The position numbers and the translations under genes are program-made. From the NCBI GenBank assembly GCA_027946365.1, contig JAPEUQ010000003.1, forward strand, positions 3,038,001-3,102,000: a DNA stretch of 64,000 nt, read 5' to 3'. This stretch comes from Kalmusia sp. IMI 367209. Its lineage: Eukaryota > Ascomycota > Dothideomycetes > Pleosporales > Didymosphaeriaceae. The notes beneath the pieces were generated by a model. That model did no database searches and was not told the DNA's origin. It saw nothing but the letters and a program-made list of their open reading frames with translations. Below are positions 22,758 to 33,545 of this stretch, one piece after another; position 1 is the first letter of the stretch; each line of letters opens with the position of its first letter.

Positions 22758-23832
22758 TCACGCCGCTTCAGCAGCATCAAGGTCCTTCTCAGCCTTATCC
22801 AGCAAATCTTTCAATATCGTCGCCGTACTCCTCATCCCCTTCAGCGCATTCTCATCAGGTCCCTCTCCAGGCCTCCATGTTGCATGCGCGAAATCAATTA
22901 CCTTGACCGCCGCCAGCTGTGGTAAATCCTCCTCCTCTTCGTCTCCAGCCGGCGGCGCAGACCTCAGCTTCGCCTTCGTCTTTGCGTACTCATCCACATC
23001 GCCCTCATACACCAGCAAAATACTCGCCGAGTACATGCGACTCTCCTTCCCCTCAAACGCCTTCGTGATATCTTTCACTTCACCCAGAAAGTATGCAAGT
23101 ACCTCCCTCGCGCGCTCTAACTCTTTCTTCTCCATGCCATTCGGATGGATATATGCCTCGAACCCACTATTCACATCCTCAGCCGCGAACTTGCGCCCGT
23201 ACATCTTGTTATACACCCAATACCCGCTTTCTCCGTCGCCTTCAGTGAAATCCCTCAGCTCACTCGGGATCTCCGGCGCCGGCACGCCCTTGAACGTCCG
23301 CATGCCTGCGATCCTAAAACCTAGGCTGCCACTCGTTGTCTCAGCACTCACTTTATCTAACCTAGCCCTCTTCTCCGGCTTCGCCCCATCATCCCACAAC
23401 TGCGCACCCAGCTTCAGGTCGAGCACGTTCGGCTTCTTGAACCCATGTGTGATGTTCTCAAGCACAATGTGCAGCTCGGTATCGAGCTTCTTGCCATGCA
23501 AGCGCTCGACTGTGCCGTCGGCGGTCGTGATCGTGCCAGATTCTTCGGCGGATGATGCGGTCGACTGGTCTTTAGAGAGCGAGAGTGTGCCCATGAAGGT
23601 GGGGAGGTGCGGGGCGAGGTCCGGGTGCGAAGCCGCGATGGATTCATAGAATGTTATTTCAGCTTGCGTACAGGGTTTCACGACGACAGCGCCTGTGGGA
23701 TCAGAGAGAACGCCATCACTGAGGTATGTAAGTATATAATGTACTTGGAGATAGCAAGCGGTAAGCTTACTGTCCTGCGGCAGCGTTGCCAAAGGTTTGG
23801 AGGGTGGATGGATCGAAGGGTTTCTTGCTCAT
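22758..23832 (-). CDS. Inositol polyphosphate kinase (Ipk2/Arg82 family)
   Basis: Two exons (23832-23771, 23718-22758) give 340 residues. The family signature PxxxDxKxG is present as PNVLDLKLGAQLWDDGA. Also present are GFRIAGMRTFKG, the ILLVYEGD strand and the metal-binding end motif KVIDFAHATWRPGEGPD. These mark the inositol polyphosphate multikinase group, which phosphorylates InsP3 to InsP4 and InsP5 in the nucleus and in yeast also supports arginine-responsive transcription. The short first exon encodes MSKKPFDPSTLQTFGNAAAG and joins through a 52-bp intron. A region of acidic residues (GDEEEEDLPQ) precedes the last motif. Length agrees with Arg82 rather than the larger Kcs1. Confidence 0.9.
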
Positions 23833-24345
23833 GTTGAAAGATGTGCGATCTATACTTGATGGATTGTACGGGTAATATATGGGTAGTACAACGATTGTCG
23901 CGCGATGCGGTGAAGTAGGCGCGTAAGCTGAGCTGCGGCTGCGAAAGCTGAGGAGCCCCGCGTTTCAGGGACGCGGACTGTGTCGAGTAAGTTGGACCCT
24001 GGAGCAGCCGTCCGCTGACTCGCACCATTATACATCTCTACTGCATCCAATGCATCGTCTCTCATATCTACTCTCTAAGAATATTAGCATACAAAAATCT
24101 AATGGCATTCCGATTGTCTTCGAAGCGCCTATGCCAGTTTCCAATTCCTCCTTCATGAATAGTTTGCGACAAAGTACTTCGACTTTCCGATATGCGCTAG
24201 CTTTCATGACATCACCCCACTTCGTGCAGTTGAGAACTTCGTGGAATCTCTTTGTCGCCCATTTGTGCATCTAAAGTCACCTTCTGTTCTACAGCATCCG
24301 TGTCCACAGCTGCACTGCTAACACCACTCACATGCCACCTTATTC
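23833..24345. other. Shared divergent promoter region of the IPK and PNPO genes
   Basis: About 510 bp between divergent starts. Small open frames on both strands have no motif. Nothing else seen. Confidence 0.45.
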
Positions 24346-25176
24346 ATGCTGTCGCGCCACTACAACCGATTTACTGACTCACTCCCGCTAATAAATCACC
24401 GGTTACTACAAATCAACATCCAGAGCCGAACATCCATTTCACGCTTCAATCAGACGCTTCCCAAGATGCTACATTCCGCCAGCAACCATCCACCCTCAAA
24501 ACGCATCTTTGCACCTACAGGTGGCTCCTCCGATCCCGGCCACGCAGTCCAGTACAAGCGTGGTTCGCTCGAAAAATCTGACCTCCTCCCCTCCCCCACC
24601 GATCAATTCCACGTATGGTTCCAAGAAGCCCTCAAAGCCAACGTCTATCAGCCTGAAACGGTCACACTTGCAACAGCCTCCCTGCCGGATGGTAAGCCCA
24701 GCGCCCGCGTTGTTTTCATGAAAGAGCTCGACGACCGCGGATTCGTCATCTACTCTAATTGGGAAACTTCACGAAAGAGTGCGGATGTCAGGAGTAATCC
24801 ACAAGCTGCGCTGACCTTCTGGTGGCGCGAACTTGAGCGGCAAGTCCGTGTCGAGGGGAAAGTAGAGAGGCTGACGAGCGACGAGAGCCAAGTTTATTAT
24901 GACACGAGAATTAGAGGAAGTCGGATTGGGGCGTGGGCGAGTCCGCAGAGCAAAGTACTTGAGGGGCGGGAGGAGCTAGAGAAAAGGGTCGAGGAGGTGG
25001 AAAAAAGGTTCGAGGGCCAGGATAATATCCCTGTACCGGAGTTTTGGGGTGGGATCAGGGTTGTGCCCGAGATGGTGGAGTTTTGGCAAGGGAGGGAGAG
25101 TAGGTTACATGATCGATTAAGGTACCGGAAGGAGGAGGGGAAAGAGGGTTGGGTGGTAGAGAGGCTGAGCCCGTAA
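24346..25176 (+). CDS. PDX3: Pyridoxamine 5'-phosphate oxidase
   Basis: An intronless gene for 276 residues. The FMN/PLP enzyme core is clear: DQFHVWFQEALKANVYQPET, LATASLPDGKPSARVVFMKE, GFVIYSNWETSRKSADVRSN, AALTFWWRELERQVRVEGKV, then RIRGSRIGAWASPQS and the C-terminal EFWQGRESRLHDRLRY with WVVERLSP. The enzyme makes pyridoxal 5'-phosphate from the pyridoxamine and pyridoxine phosphates. The first 40 residues are rich in Arg, Ser and Leu without acidic residues apart from one Asp, as in a mitochondrial presequence. A second ATG at residue 41 could give a cytosolic form. Confidence 0.94.
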   Translation: MLSRHYNRFTDSLPLINHRLLQINIQSRTSISRFNQTLPKMLHSASNHPPSKRIFAPTGGSSDPGHAVQYKRGSLEKSDLLPSPTDQFHVWFQEALKANVYQPETVTLATASLPDGKPSARVVFMKELDDRGFVIYSNWETSRKSADVRSNPQAALTFWWRELERQVRVEGKVERLTSDESQVYYDTRIRGSRIGAWASPQSKVLEGREELEKRVEEVEKRFEGQDNIPVPEFWGGIRVVPEMVEFWQGRESRLHDRLRYRKEEGKEGWVVERLSP

Positions 25177-25305
25177 TGGGAAGGGAGGCACTGTGTAAGA
25201 ATGCAATTGAGGACTGCGTTAATCTTCGTATTGTATGTACAAGCTATTATTGAAGGTCATTATATACAGATCTCATGCCATCATATCTCATACTCTAGCT
25301 CGTCC

Positions 25306-26471
25306 TCAAGGCATGGGGTAGCCCAGCGCAAACAGTTTCTTGATCTCATCATAGCCGTACTCCATCGTAAGCGCAAGCTGCAACAGCACCCTCGCCTTCT
25401 GCGGGTTATAGAACCCGCTCGCAATGGAATAGCTGTCATCCTCGCTCGGTACAAATCCATCTACACTCCTATGACTCGCGACAATCGGAATACCAGTCGC
25501 ATTGAAGAGCCCTTCAGCCGCCTGGCTAGCTACCTTGGACAGACCGCCTGCGCCAACGCCGGCGAACACAATGCCCGTTGCACCAGCCGCATAGGAGGAG
25601 TTGAACAACGTGGGATCCATGTCCTGGTGCGCGTACAAGATGTCTACTTGGGCGAGGGAGGTGGTATTGGTGAGGTCGAAATGGGTCAGACCGATGGGGG
25701 CAGAGGGAGCGTAGTAGAAGTAGGGAACTTGATTGATGAAGAACCCGAGTTGGCCGGCTTCAGTACTGAAGAATGTATCCAGCGAATTCGCATTGTTCTT
25801 TGTTGTGTAGAAGGCTGAGCCAATGCGACTATTTCATTGTCAGTATTACAATATCCCAAGAAAGGTGCAACTCACTCATTAAGCGTGATCATGGTCCCTC
25901 GGTCCTTCGCATTCTCACTGACAGCGAGCGTAACAGCTTGTAGCAGATTCAATGGTCCGTCTGCGCTCAGCGCCGTCGCCGGCCTCATGGCGCCTACACA
26001 GACAACCGGCTTGCTCGAATTCACGACCAGTTCCAGGAAAAACGCCGTCTCTTCGAGTGTATCCGTCCCATGCGTGATGACCACGCCACTAACCTCGTCC
26101 TTCGCCAACTCTGCATTAATTTGATGCGCAAGCTTTAGCAGTATTGTCTGATTGACACTCCCGGAATCGACATTGCTGATCTGATATCCGGCAACATTTG
26201 AGATATTGAGAATCTCTGGGACAGCGTCGACGAGTTGTTGAACGCCAAGGCCAACTTGATAGCCGACCGTTTGCGTGTTCGTGGTGCCTTGCGAGGCGAT
26301 AGTGCCACCGGTCGCAAAGATGGTAACATTAGGAAGGGATGCATTGATGGCTGTTTGGATATCTTGACGAATGAAGAGAGGATGGTGGGGTTCTGGTGCT
26401 GGATGGGCGATTGGAGAAGCCAAGGCCAGGGCCGTGAAAGCTGGGAGCACGTGGGCAGCGGCGAACTTCAT
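25306..26471 (-). CDS. Secreted L-asparaginase (type II)
   Basis: Two exons (26471-25876, 25828-25306) give 372 residues. A signal peptide is visible (MKFAAAHVLPAFTALALAS). Catalytic motifs are intact: the first threonine in VTIFATGGTIASQG and the second in GVVITHGTDTLEETAFFLEL. VCVGAMRPATALSADGPLNL follows, and the intron lies in the conserved LNDRIGSAF segment. The C-terminal domain has GIVFAGVGAGGLS and GIPIVASHRSVDGFV. The enzyme hydrolyses asparagine to aspartate and ammonia, here probably outside the cell for nitrogen supply. Several NxS/T sites fit a secreted glycoprotein. A TATA-like site lies ~70 bp upstream. Confidence 0.94.
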
Positions 26472-27095
26472 CTTGACTGAGATTAAGGAACAAGCTGAGA
26501 GACGATCCTGTCCTCACATGCAAGGACGAAAATGCCTCTTCTTTATACTCGCCAACCAAGCATCGCGCTCAGCAATCGGAACCTAGCCGTCTGACGGTCA
26601 ATTGCTTACCTAGGGTATTCTGTTATCTCCTCCGATCAATTGATACATCACGAACGCTGACCGGCGGCGGATGAGCAAGCTCGCAATCATTGTCGGCGGC
26701 CGCAATTACTAAAATGCCAGTATCATAGTCATGCTTTGGGTCAGGTACAACGCGTGGACCAAGCGATAACGACTTGTTATCAGTGGGGAAACCTAGTTCT
26801 ATCTACGCTACCAAGAGGCTACAGCAGGATTGGTAAGTTTAGCAGTTTGCCAAGGTATTACTGCGCTCAGACCTGGTTTTCGGGGACTCGGTACCTGGGA
26901 GTTCTTCGGTAGGCGAATACAATATGGTCCATGCTATCGGTGCGATACCTTGGTATTTGCGCCTTCGATGATTTGATCCGAAAAGGGCCGGCAGCTCGGA
27001 TTTCTCCGCACCTTAACAGAAGACCCAGGAATACGTCTTCCAAAATAACGTAGTTATTGACTTAGCCTACCAAAAAATAGCACATTCAAAGTTAT
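26472..27095. other. Intergenic region upstream of the asparaginase gene
   Basis: About 620 bp with the asparaginase promoter and the 3' flank of the small gene at 27096-27395. No gene seen. Confidence 0.45.
26542..26547 (-). promoter_or_regulatory. TATA-like box of the asparaginase gene
   Basis: TATAAA on the minus strand, 70-75 bp upstream of the asparaginase ATG. Sequence match only. Confidence 0.4.
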
Positions 27096-27395
27096 CTATC
27101 GTCCTTCGTTCTTAACCGTCTCAGCCTTGACGGCCTCTAGAGATTCCTTCTCTTCATCTGAACCATCACTCTCTCCTTTCTGATGTTTCTTTCCCTTTAC
27201 TTTATTGATCAAGCGTTCCTGCCACGTCGGTGCCCGCTCCTCTTTATACCATCGCCTATACTCCTCCAATTCCTTCTCGGCCAATCCAGGGTTCTCCCTA
27301 AGTTGCTTCCTGCGAGCTTCGATAACCTCTTCATGTTTCTCTGGTGATGTGCCTTTAATGTCCCAGGCATTTTGCATTGCATAGTCCATCGACAT
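27096..27395 (-). CDS. Small charged protein of unknown function
   Basis: A 99-residue protein starting at MSMDYAMQNAWDIKGTSPE. It is strongly charged: KHEEVIEARRKQLRENPGL, KELEEYRRWYKEERAPTWQE, then a basic stretch (NKVKGKKHQKGE) and an acidic/Lys tail. The central part is likely alpha-helical. The open frame extends upstream to 27650, but that part is compositionally different and probably leader sequence. I do not recognise a family. The biased, non-random composition and the ATG context are the only support. Confidence 0.5.
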   Translation of the reverse strand: MSMDYAMQNAWDIKGTSPEKHEEVIEARRKQLRENPGLAEKELEEYRRWYKEERAPTWQERLINKVKGKKHQKGESDGSDEEKESLEAVKAETVKNEGR

Positions 27396-29079
27396 TGTGG
27401 GCAAATATATTGTAACCCTGACTATAATTTGTTGGTGGGTAGGAACCAGTGGGCAGCTGATTGCAACAAGGTGATATGTTTGGATGATAGCTGATTCGTG
27501 ATGAGCTGCTAGTTTGAAGGATACAATACGATTATTTCGGTGCTCTCTTATACGCAAGTTCGGGCAGTACGGTTTGTTCGTCTTCACAGCCTTGTCTGCG
27601 GCCCATGTGACATCATTGGGGTGGGTTGCCTTAGTGGGTCGGCCCGACACAGCCCCAGATCAACACCCGTCTGAGCCGAGCCGAGTCCTGAGAGCATCGA
27701 AATGCTACGATAGTCAGCAGGAAAATGTTGTAATCATGTCTTTGAGATAGAGGAGTTAGTGTGTTTGGGTTGCGTGCGACTGATTTTATTAAGATTCTAA
27801 TGGTGGTGTATTGTTCGAAATGCTCAGATTCGACAGACAGGTTGCACAGTAGATAGTTGAATCTTTTTCGTAGAGTATCCTAGTGAAGGCACCGGACTTA
27901 CAGTCAGAACAGAGCCATTTGGTAAAATGTGTACGCATCGCTACATGCAGTGAAACCTAAGGAAAGATGCAATTACTGCCTGTATACCATCGACTATTTG
28001 CAACTGTAGGGGGTCGTCAACAGTCAGATCGTAGACCTTGTTCCTAACTCTATTAGGGCTCAGCATAACTTATACATAGGAAGGCTGTGTTTCAATTCTT
28101 ACTCGGCGGAAATCTGGGAACCCCTTGGATTTTGGCGTGAACCTCCTCTTCTCGCTAAAATCTTGAGGTCGACATTGTGCATCTATACGAGACTAGATCG
28201 TTTCGCTAATAAACTAAACCGTTAACAGAGTGCATACACCTCAATCAAGTCTGAAATTATTTCTTGCATATTCCAGCCCTTGTAATGTTGAAAATCGGGT
28301 TGACTGATTATCGATAGAGAGAATGTGCCTTTACATACTGAAACGTGACAAGACCGTCAGACATTCGGGCTTCATCCGGCCAGCTCCTGAACAAACGTGA
28401 CTCCAATTTAAGGTATCATTTTCTAAAGAGTAAGGTGTCATTTGGTGAATATAACATCCGCTAGGAATACCAATGCTACTAAATGTTGATACGTCGGGCT
28501 ACTTTTAGACTTTATATGATACACGTGAATTTCATAAAAAAGCATGCATAATTGTTGACCATACATAGATGAAATACACTGTTCGCAGCGGGTTTAGAAG
28601 GAATTGTTATCAGCGACTGAGTGCAGACGTAGATAAACCCAGAAGATCAGCAATCGACTCATCGCCATGACCGCAGCCTCTTTCCTTCGTACATCGAATG
28701 GAGAAAGCCGTATTTCAAAATTTGTCCATGGATCTCAGATGAGTCTGAAGAGTCATGTCTTGTACCCACAGTCTGAACAATCCAAGTACTAAGGTATTTC
28801 CATGCTCAGTTGTCCGGGCTCCATAACCCATCCATAACGTGCATTAGACCTTTTTATACGCTTCTTTATTGGCGTATAGAATGCTCAAGCGAACAATGCA
28901 AACAATATATCTCGATAGAGGTTGCAAATTTCAAGATTATGTGCCTCGCATGTCAGAAATGTGAGCAAACCACCGACGTCATGACTTTAGCGCTCGCTTG
29001 GCAAATCTAACAAACACCGCACCCCACGGATACTCACATCTTTTCGCTGATACTTATTATAATTTAGAAGAGTCTGAAA
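27396..29079. other. Long AT-rich intergenic region upstream of the oxysterol-binding protein gene
   Basis: About 1.7 kb with many stops in all frames and a visibly higher AT content than the neighbouring genes. No open frame over ~80 codons is convincing, and I saw no terminal repeats or transposase motif. It should contain the promoter of the plus-strand gene at 29080. Confidence 0.45.
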
Positions 29080-30357
29080 ATGTCGAATTCAATTACCTCT
29101 AATCGGTCCACGTTGAAAGAGTTTCTAGCTTCTATCGCGACAATACAAGGCGACCTCAGCAATATTACAGCACCGCCTTTCGTCCTAGGCAAATTCTCAA
29201 CAGTCGAGTTACCACAGTACTGGGCAGATCATCCATCGTTATTTGTTGCGCCAGCTCTGGAAAAAGATGAGGAGAAAAGAGCGTTGCTAGTATTGAAGTG
29301 GTTTCTGGGTTCCTTGAAAAATCAGCAATACGCAGGACGAAGAGAAGAAGACGGGGTGAAGAAACCGCTCAATGCATTCTTAGGAGAATTGTTCCTCGGG
29401 AGCTGGGAAGATTCGTCATTGGGCGAGACGAGGCTCGTCTCTGAGCAAGTCAGCCATCATCCACCAGTCACTGCGTGCTATCTGTGGAACGACAAGCATG
29501 GTATAAGAGCAGAGGGGTTCACGCAGCAGGAGATCACATTTTCCGGAAGCGTAAGCATAAAACAGAAAGGGTACGCGATACTGCACATCGATGAGTATGA
29601 GGAAGACTACTTGATTCCGGTACCCAATGTAAAAGTAAAAGGGATACTGAGCGGGACGCCTTACCCAGAATTGGTTTCCAGTCACAGTATCATTTCATCT
29701 ACTGGGATAGTGTCAGAAATAAAATTTGAGGGCAAGAGTATGTTCGGTCTGGGTAGTGGAAATAGGAACGGTTTCGAAGCGAGAACATACAGGACGGCTA
29801 CACCAAAAGCTGACTTATACACTGCAAAAGGATCGTGGAACGGTAACTTCAGTATATACGATGCAAAATCTGGCGAAGAAGTCGACAACTACGATGTCAA
29901 TACGCAAGAGACATATCCATTAACGGTATTAGATCGCTCTGAGCAAGACCCGTGGGAGTCGCGAAGAGCTTGGGGTGAAGTGATTGATGCCTTAGGAAAG
30001 GGGGATATGAAGGGGACCACTGACGCTAAATCAACGGTGGAAGAGGGTCAGCGGCAAATGCGACGCGATGAAGAAGCACGAGGTGAGCAATGGGAAAGGA
30101 TCTTCTTTCGGCGACATGACAACGATTCACTGTTCGATAAGTTATCCATTATTGACAAGGACTCCTTTACTATTGATCCTGAGGGAGGGATATGGAAAGT
30201 TGACAGTAACGCCATCAGAAGTGTCAAGAAGCCATACCATGGCGATATTCTTCCGACTGGCCAGATCTTCAAAAACGAGAGTATACAGACCAAGAACGAG
30301 GTGAATGACCCGGGGGAGCGGCCAGAATACCCCGAAGACCAAGCAGCAGTTGCATAG
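29080..30357 (+). CDS. Oxysterol-binding protein homologue (Kes1/Osh4 type)
   Basis: A single exon encodes 425 residues. The N-terminus (LKEFLASIATIQGDLSNITA, then PPFVLGKFSTVELPQYWADH) resembles the lid region of Kes1. The family signature EQVSHHPPVTACYL is intact and is preceded by KKPLNAFLGELFLGSW. The FEGKSMFGLGSGNR region and the C-terminal WERIFFRRH and GGIWKVDSNAIR segments complete the sterol/PI4P-binding barrel. There is no PH or ankyrin domain, so it is the short class, which exchanges sterol for PI4P between membranes. The last codons after a run of five G at 30312-30316 may be out of frame: the +1 frame continues openly to 30541 with a polar, acidic, coding-like tail ending KYQSAPR. 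Confidence 0.92.
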   Translation: MSNSITSNRSTLKEFLASIATIQGDLSNITAPPFVLGKFSTVELPQYWADHPSLFVAPALEKDEEKRALLVLKWFLGSLKNQQYAGRREEDGVKKPLNAFLGELFLGSWEDSSLGETRLVSEQVSHHPPVTACYLWNDKHGIRAEGFTQQEITFSGSVSIKQKGYAILHIDEYEEDYLIPVPNVKVKGILSGTPYPELVSSHSIISSTGIVSEIKFEGKSMFGLGSGNRNGFEARTYRTATPKADLYTAKGSWNGNFSIYDAKSGEEVDNYDVNTQETYPLTVLDRSEQDPWESRRAWGEVIDALGKGDMKGTTDAKSTVEEGQRQMRRDEEARGEQWERIFFRRHDNDSLFDKLSIIDKDSFTIDPEGGIWKVDSNAIRSVKKPYHGDILPTGQIFKNESIQTKNEVNDPGERPEYPEDQAAVA

Positions 30358-31169
30358 TGAGCATACTGCAGCAGTTGAATCTACAACCGAGGATTTGCAG
30401 AAGATGAAGCTTGAAGGTAGATCAGAAGACGCGTCGAAGCAGAGCGAATCTAGTAGAGGAGACAATCGCAGCGTGGGGACTGTCCAGGACATACAAGTCG
30501 AAGAGATGCTTCGAGCTAAGTACCAGTCTGCCCCTCGGTAGAGTACGGGGTATAATCATTTCTATAGACATACGTAACCTCGAGTATTTTACTGTAGAAT
30601 CCAATCTAATACCAGAGTGGCCGCATGACTGAGGCACATGAGATTGCGCCTTGAATAAATAAGTAGCGCTGTTTCAATACTGGTGGTTCCAAGTAGACAG
30701 TTCCAGATTTGAGGCCTAGTGCAGTTGATATTGCGCGGCCCTTCTTACAAAAAATGGATAGTTCGTTAGCCTCTCGTTATCGTATCATACCAGGACGGGA
30801 CGACAACTTTAAGCCTTTAAAATTGCAATTCAAGTTCTTATTGTCTGCATTGGCGCGCTTATCTTCGAGCCATAAGCGTTAGATTACCACTTCTTCGGGC
30901 GAAATCGGCCTTTGCATGAGTTTAGTGGAGACATATTGTTTAGTGAACGTTTGATTATCCGTTCAATAAAGTGTCGCAAGCATATCACTTCTTTATGCTC
31001 TTCATTCAATTTGCGAGCCCGTCACGATCACTACGATACTCCATTTCAATTATTAAAGAGCTATCAACTACAGCCGTCGGGCACATAGTACCTTCCGTGG
31101 TTCTAAAGATGACATAGATGTTTCTCTCCCCTTTACAATTTTCTGTGATCACTGCTTTCCAAGAACACA
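30358..31169. other. 3' region after the oxysterol-binding gene
   Basis: About 810 bp between convergent genes. The first 184 bp are open in the +1 frame and may be the displaced C-terminal end of the preceding gene. The rest is AT-rich with no gene seen. Confidence 0.45.
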
Positions 31170-32548
31170 TCAGTCTGCCTTGTAATCCCCCCGCGCAACT
31201 GTCAAGTTCTCCTCGCTTCGATCACCAATCTGAATCCTCCACGAGTTGAATCCTTTGTTAGTCTCACTTTCATTCACCAGATCGTCTCTCAGTTTGATAG
31301 CCCCTGGTCTTTCTACACTTCCTGCGAATCCTTCGTGGCTTGAATCGCTCATCCTCGCCTCTTCATCCCCCGCCCTTGTAATCGACATCAAGCTGAATGG
31401 CCCGCTCTTTTTTGGTCGGTCGCTCGAGGGTGTCCTATACCACCCACGTGAGCCTTTTCTTTCTGATGTGCCCATTTTGCCGCTAGTGGCGCCAACGGAC
31501 AAGCCTAGGTGTGCGGCTACGGTGCGGTAGAGAGGACGAAGGGTAGCCAGACTACCAGCCGTGATACCAAGGCCTTGCTCGATGTCGGACCATATGGCTA
31601 CATCTAAGGTGTCCCATAGAAAGTCAGGGCTCCTGAACTTCAGGAGGTAGCCCATACGGACTGTGACTGCGACGCTCGCACTGTAGAAACGTATTATTAG
31701 CTTTCAATAGCTTTTTCATGGCTTGATTGAAGGAGCACTTACACACAGCCCATACTCAAAATGGGAATCAACATGATCTTCTGGCTTTTCGCCATGTTCA
31801 GGTTCCACACAAGGAAGATGGGGAGTAGTCCGAATGTGAAATCACAAACTGCAGCGACAGCGCTGTAAGCGTAGGCGATTCCGATGATAACGTTGACGTT
31901 GACGCAAGTCCCAGTCATGGTGAATTTCTCCCAGAAAAAGTTCACCGGGCTACATTGCAGCACTGATATGAAGAAGAAGACAAGCCCAGTAATCACCGTC
32001 GAGATCATGACGACGTAGATGATACGGCGATACACCGGCTGAACAGTGACGCGAAGGAGGAATATGCCGATAGAGATCTTGGCTGCTACCATACTCAAGC
32101 AGTAGGCCGGGTAGCAAAGGTACCAATACTGGAAGGAGGTGTCAATAGTTTCATTCTGAAATGATGCACCGGTGCTTACTTTTAACGCTTTAGTTATCTG
32201 TTCTTCATTGAGAATCGCCATGTGTCGTCCTGTTCCCCAGTGTACCCCTTTGATCGCTGATACCGCAAACATGATGTGAAAGGCCTATAGTCATTAGCAT
32301 TCGTGTATGATAATATGTGCCTTATAAAGACTCACCAATGCCGTAACCATGAATGCATCATCCCATCCGAAGGCTCTCACGAGACGTATACGAACGTATA
32401 CGCGCAGCAGCACCGACGTTATGGCGAGACCCATAAACGTAGAGCAAACCTGCATTCCATAGTCAGTACCTGTTCAGTCTCTTCTCGAGACCCCTCTAAG
32501 CAGTAGGAAGCGTACCGCTACTAATTCCGGTCCCCGATTTTCAGTCAT
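31170..32548 (-). CDS. Rhodopsin-domain integral membrane protein (fungal SAT4-like family)
   Basis: Four exons on the minus strand (32548-32516, 32449-32336, 32284-31743, 31680-31170) give 399 residues. Hydrophobic helices occur in the order typical of the fungal rhodopsin-domain family: VCSTFMGLAITSVLLRVYVR, WDDAFMVTALAFHIMF, YWYLCYPAYCLSMVAAKISI, IIYVVMISTVITGLVFFFI, a VNVIIGIAYAYSAVAAVCDF helix and IMLIPILSMGCVASVAVTV. Family landmarks are R.RLVRAFGWDDAF, GIFLLRVTVQPVYRRII, QCSPVNFFWEKF and the late DVAIWSDIEQGLGITAGSLATLRPL. The cytosolic tail is Ser/Arg-rich. The substrate or ligand of this family is not known. The first exon (11 codons) is short and therefore less certain. Confidence 0.85.
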
Positions 32549-33545
32549 CCTAAACACTGTTCCCACCAAACCAGTCCCAGTAGTGTACAAAAGAAAGACC
32601 GAAGTCGAATTGACAGAACCGCACGGGTATGGGGAAGTAGGACTTTGAAGTGTCAAAAGCTTCATTAGGCTTCCCGCGGATGCATGCCGCCGTGAGCTCT
32701 TGACCCCCCCATGCCCACTTGTCAGAGACCTGCATAGGTAAGGGCTAGGGTTTGGTCTAGGCGGGGGGGTTCCACAAGGGGAAGCGATGCCGTTGCTCGC
32801 ACGCGGACTTGCCCCCGACTATGTGTCATTGGGATGGGTACACAGAGTCCCACTCAGAATGGTCGATGCGCCCCTGACTCGGAGAATTGTAGATGTGGGG
32901 CAGATGTAGATGCAAACGACGCATCGAGAAGATCGATCGCATCCAGAAGACAATGGCCCTCTTTAGGTTCTGGTTAAATTCGACTCTACAAGCTTTGGGC
33001 TCCAGCGCGGAGGAAGAACTAACATTTTGGGCGCATCCTGATGTCTTTGTTCTTTGCCACTTTGCTCGCTTGGTTCTAGTACAGACCCTTTCCCACCGGA
33101 CTGAGAACTACCGGCGCCCACCGATGTTCATCGGCCAAGCTCGGCGCCACGCGACGTTTCCCCGAGGTAAAGCCTAGCGTTCACGTCAAAAATCGGGAGA
33201 GATCCGTGAACGCCCAAATGCAAATGTGGATCTGCATTATGTACTAAGGTTTTTCGAGGTGGCGCGTCCGATGTGGCTGATCGTGTGACAGCACGCTAAT
33301 GCGTAATAGGTAAAGAAGGTGAATTTCTTCTAGCAGATACATGGGTTCCTGACGATCGCGAAAGCTTATCATAAATTAGGAGAGGATAACTACCGAGGCC
33401 TGCCCTCAACAGTATGAAAAAGGAAAGACAGCCAGATGCAAAGCACGTCCGCATTGACACGATCGTCAGGGCTTCATCTGGAAGGAGTGAGAGTCGGCGA
33501 CCATGGAACTGCGACAAACCCATGAAGATATATCGAATTCTGCAA
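32549..33545. other. Intergenic region between the rhodopsin-domain gene and the TPR gene
   Basis: About 1 kb, containing the promoter of the minus-strand rhodopsin-domain gene and the 3' flank of the TPR gene. A run of seven G at 32763-32769 is the only conspicuous feature. The frame at 32893-33177 has no motif. Confidence 0.45.

Noticed and set aside
22903..23649. 248-codon open frame on the plus strand
   Set aside because: Opposite the inositol polyphosphate kinase gene, low complexity and Ser/Pro-rich as expected of an antisense frame.
27396..29079. Possible decayed transposon in the AT-rich gap
   Set aside because: I could not find terminal repeats, target duplication or any transposase or reverse transcriptase remnant.
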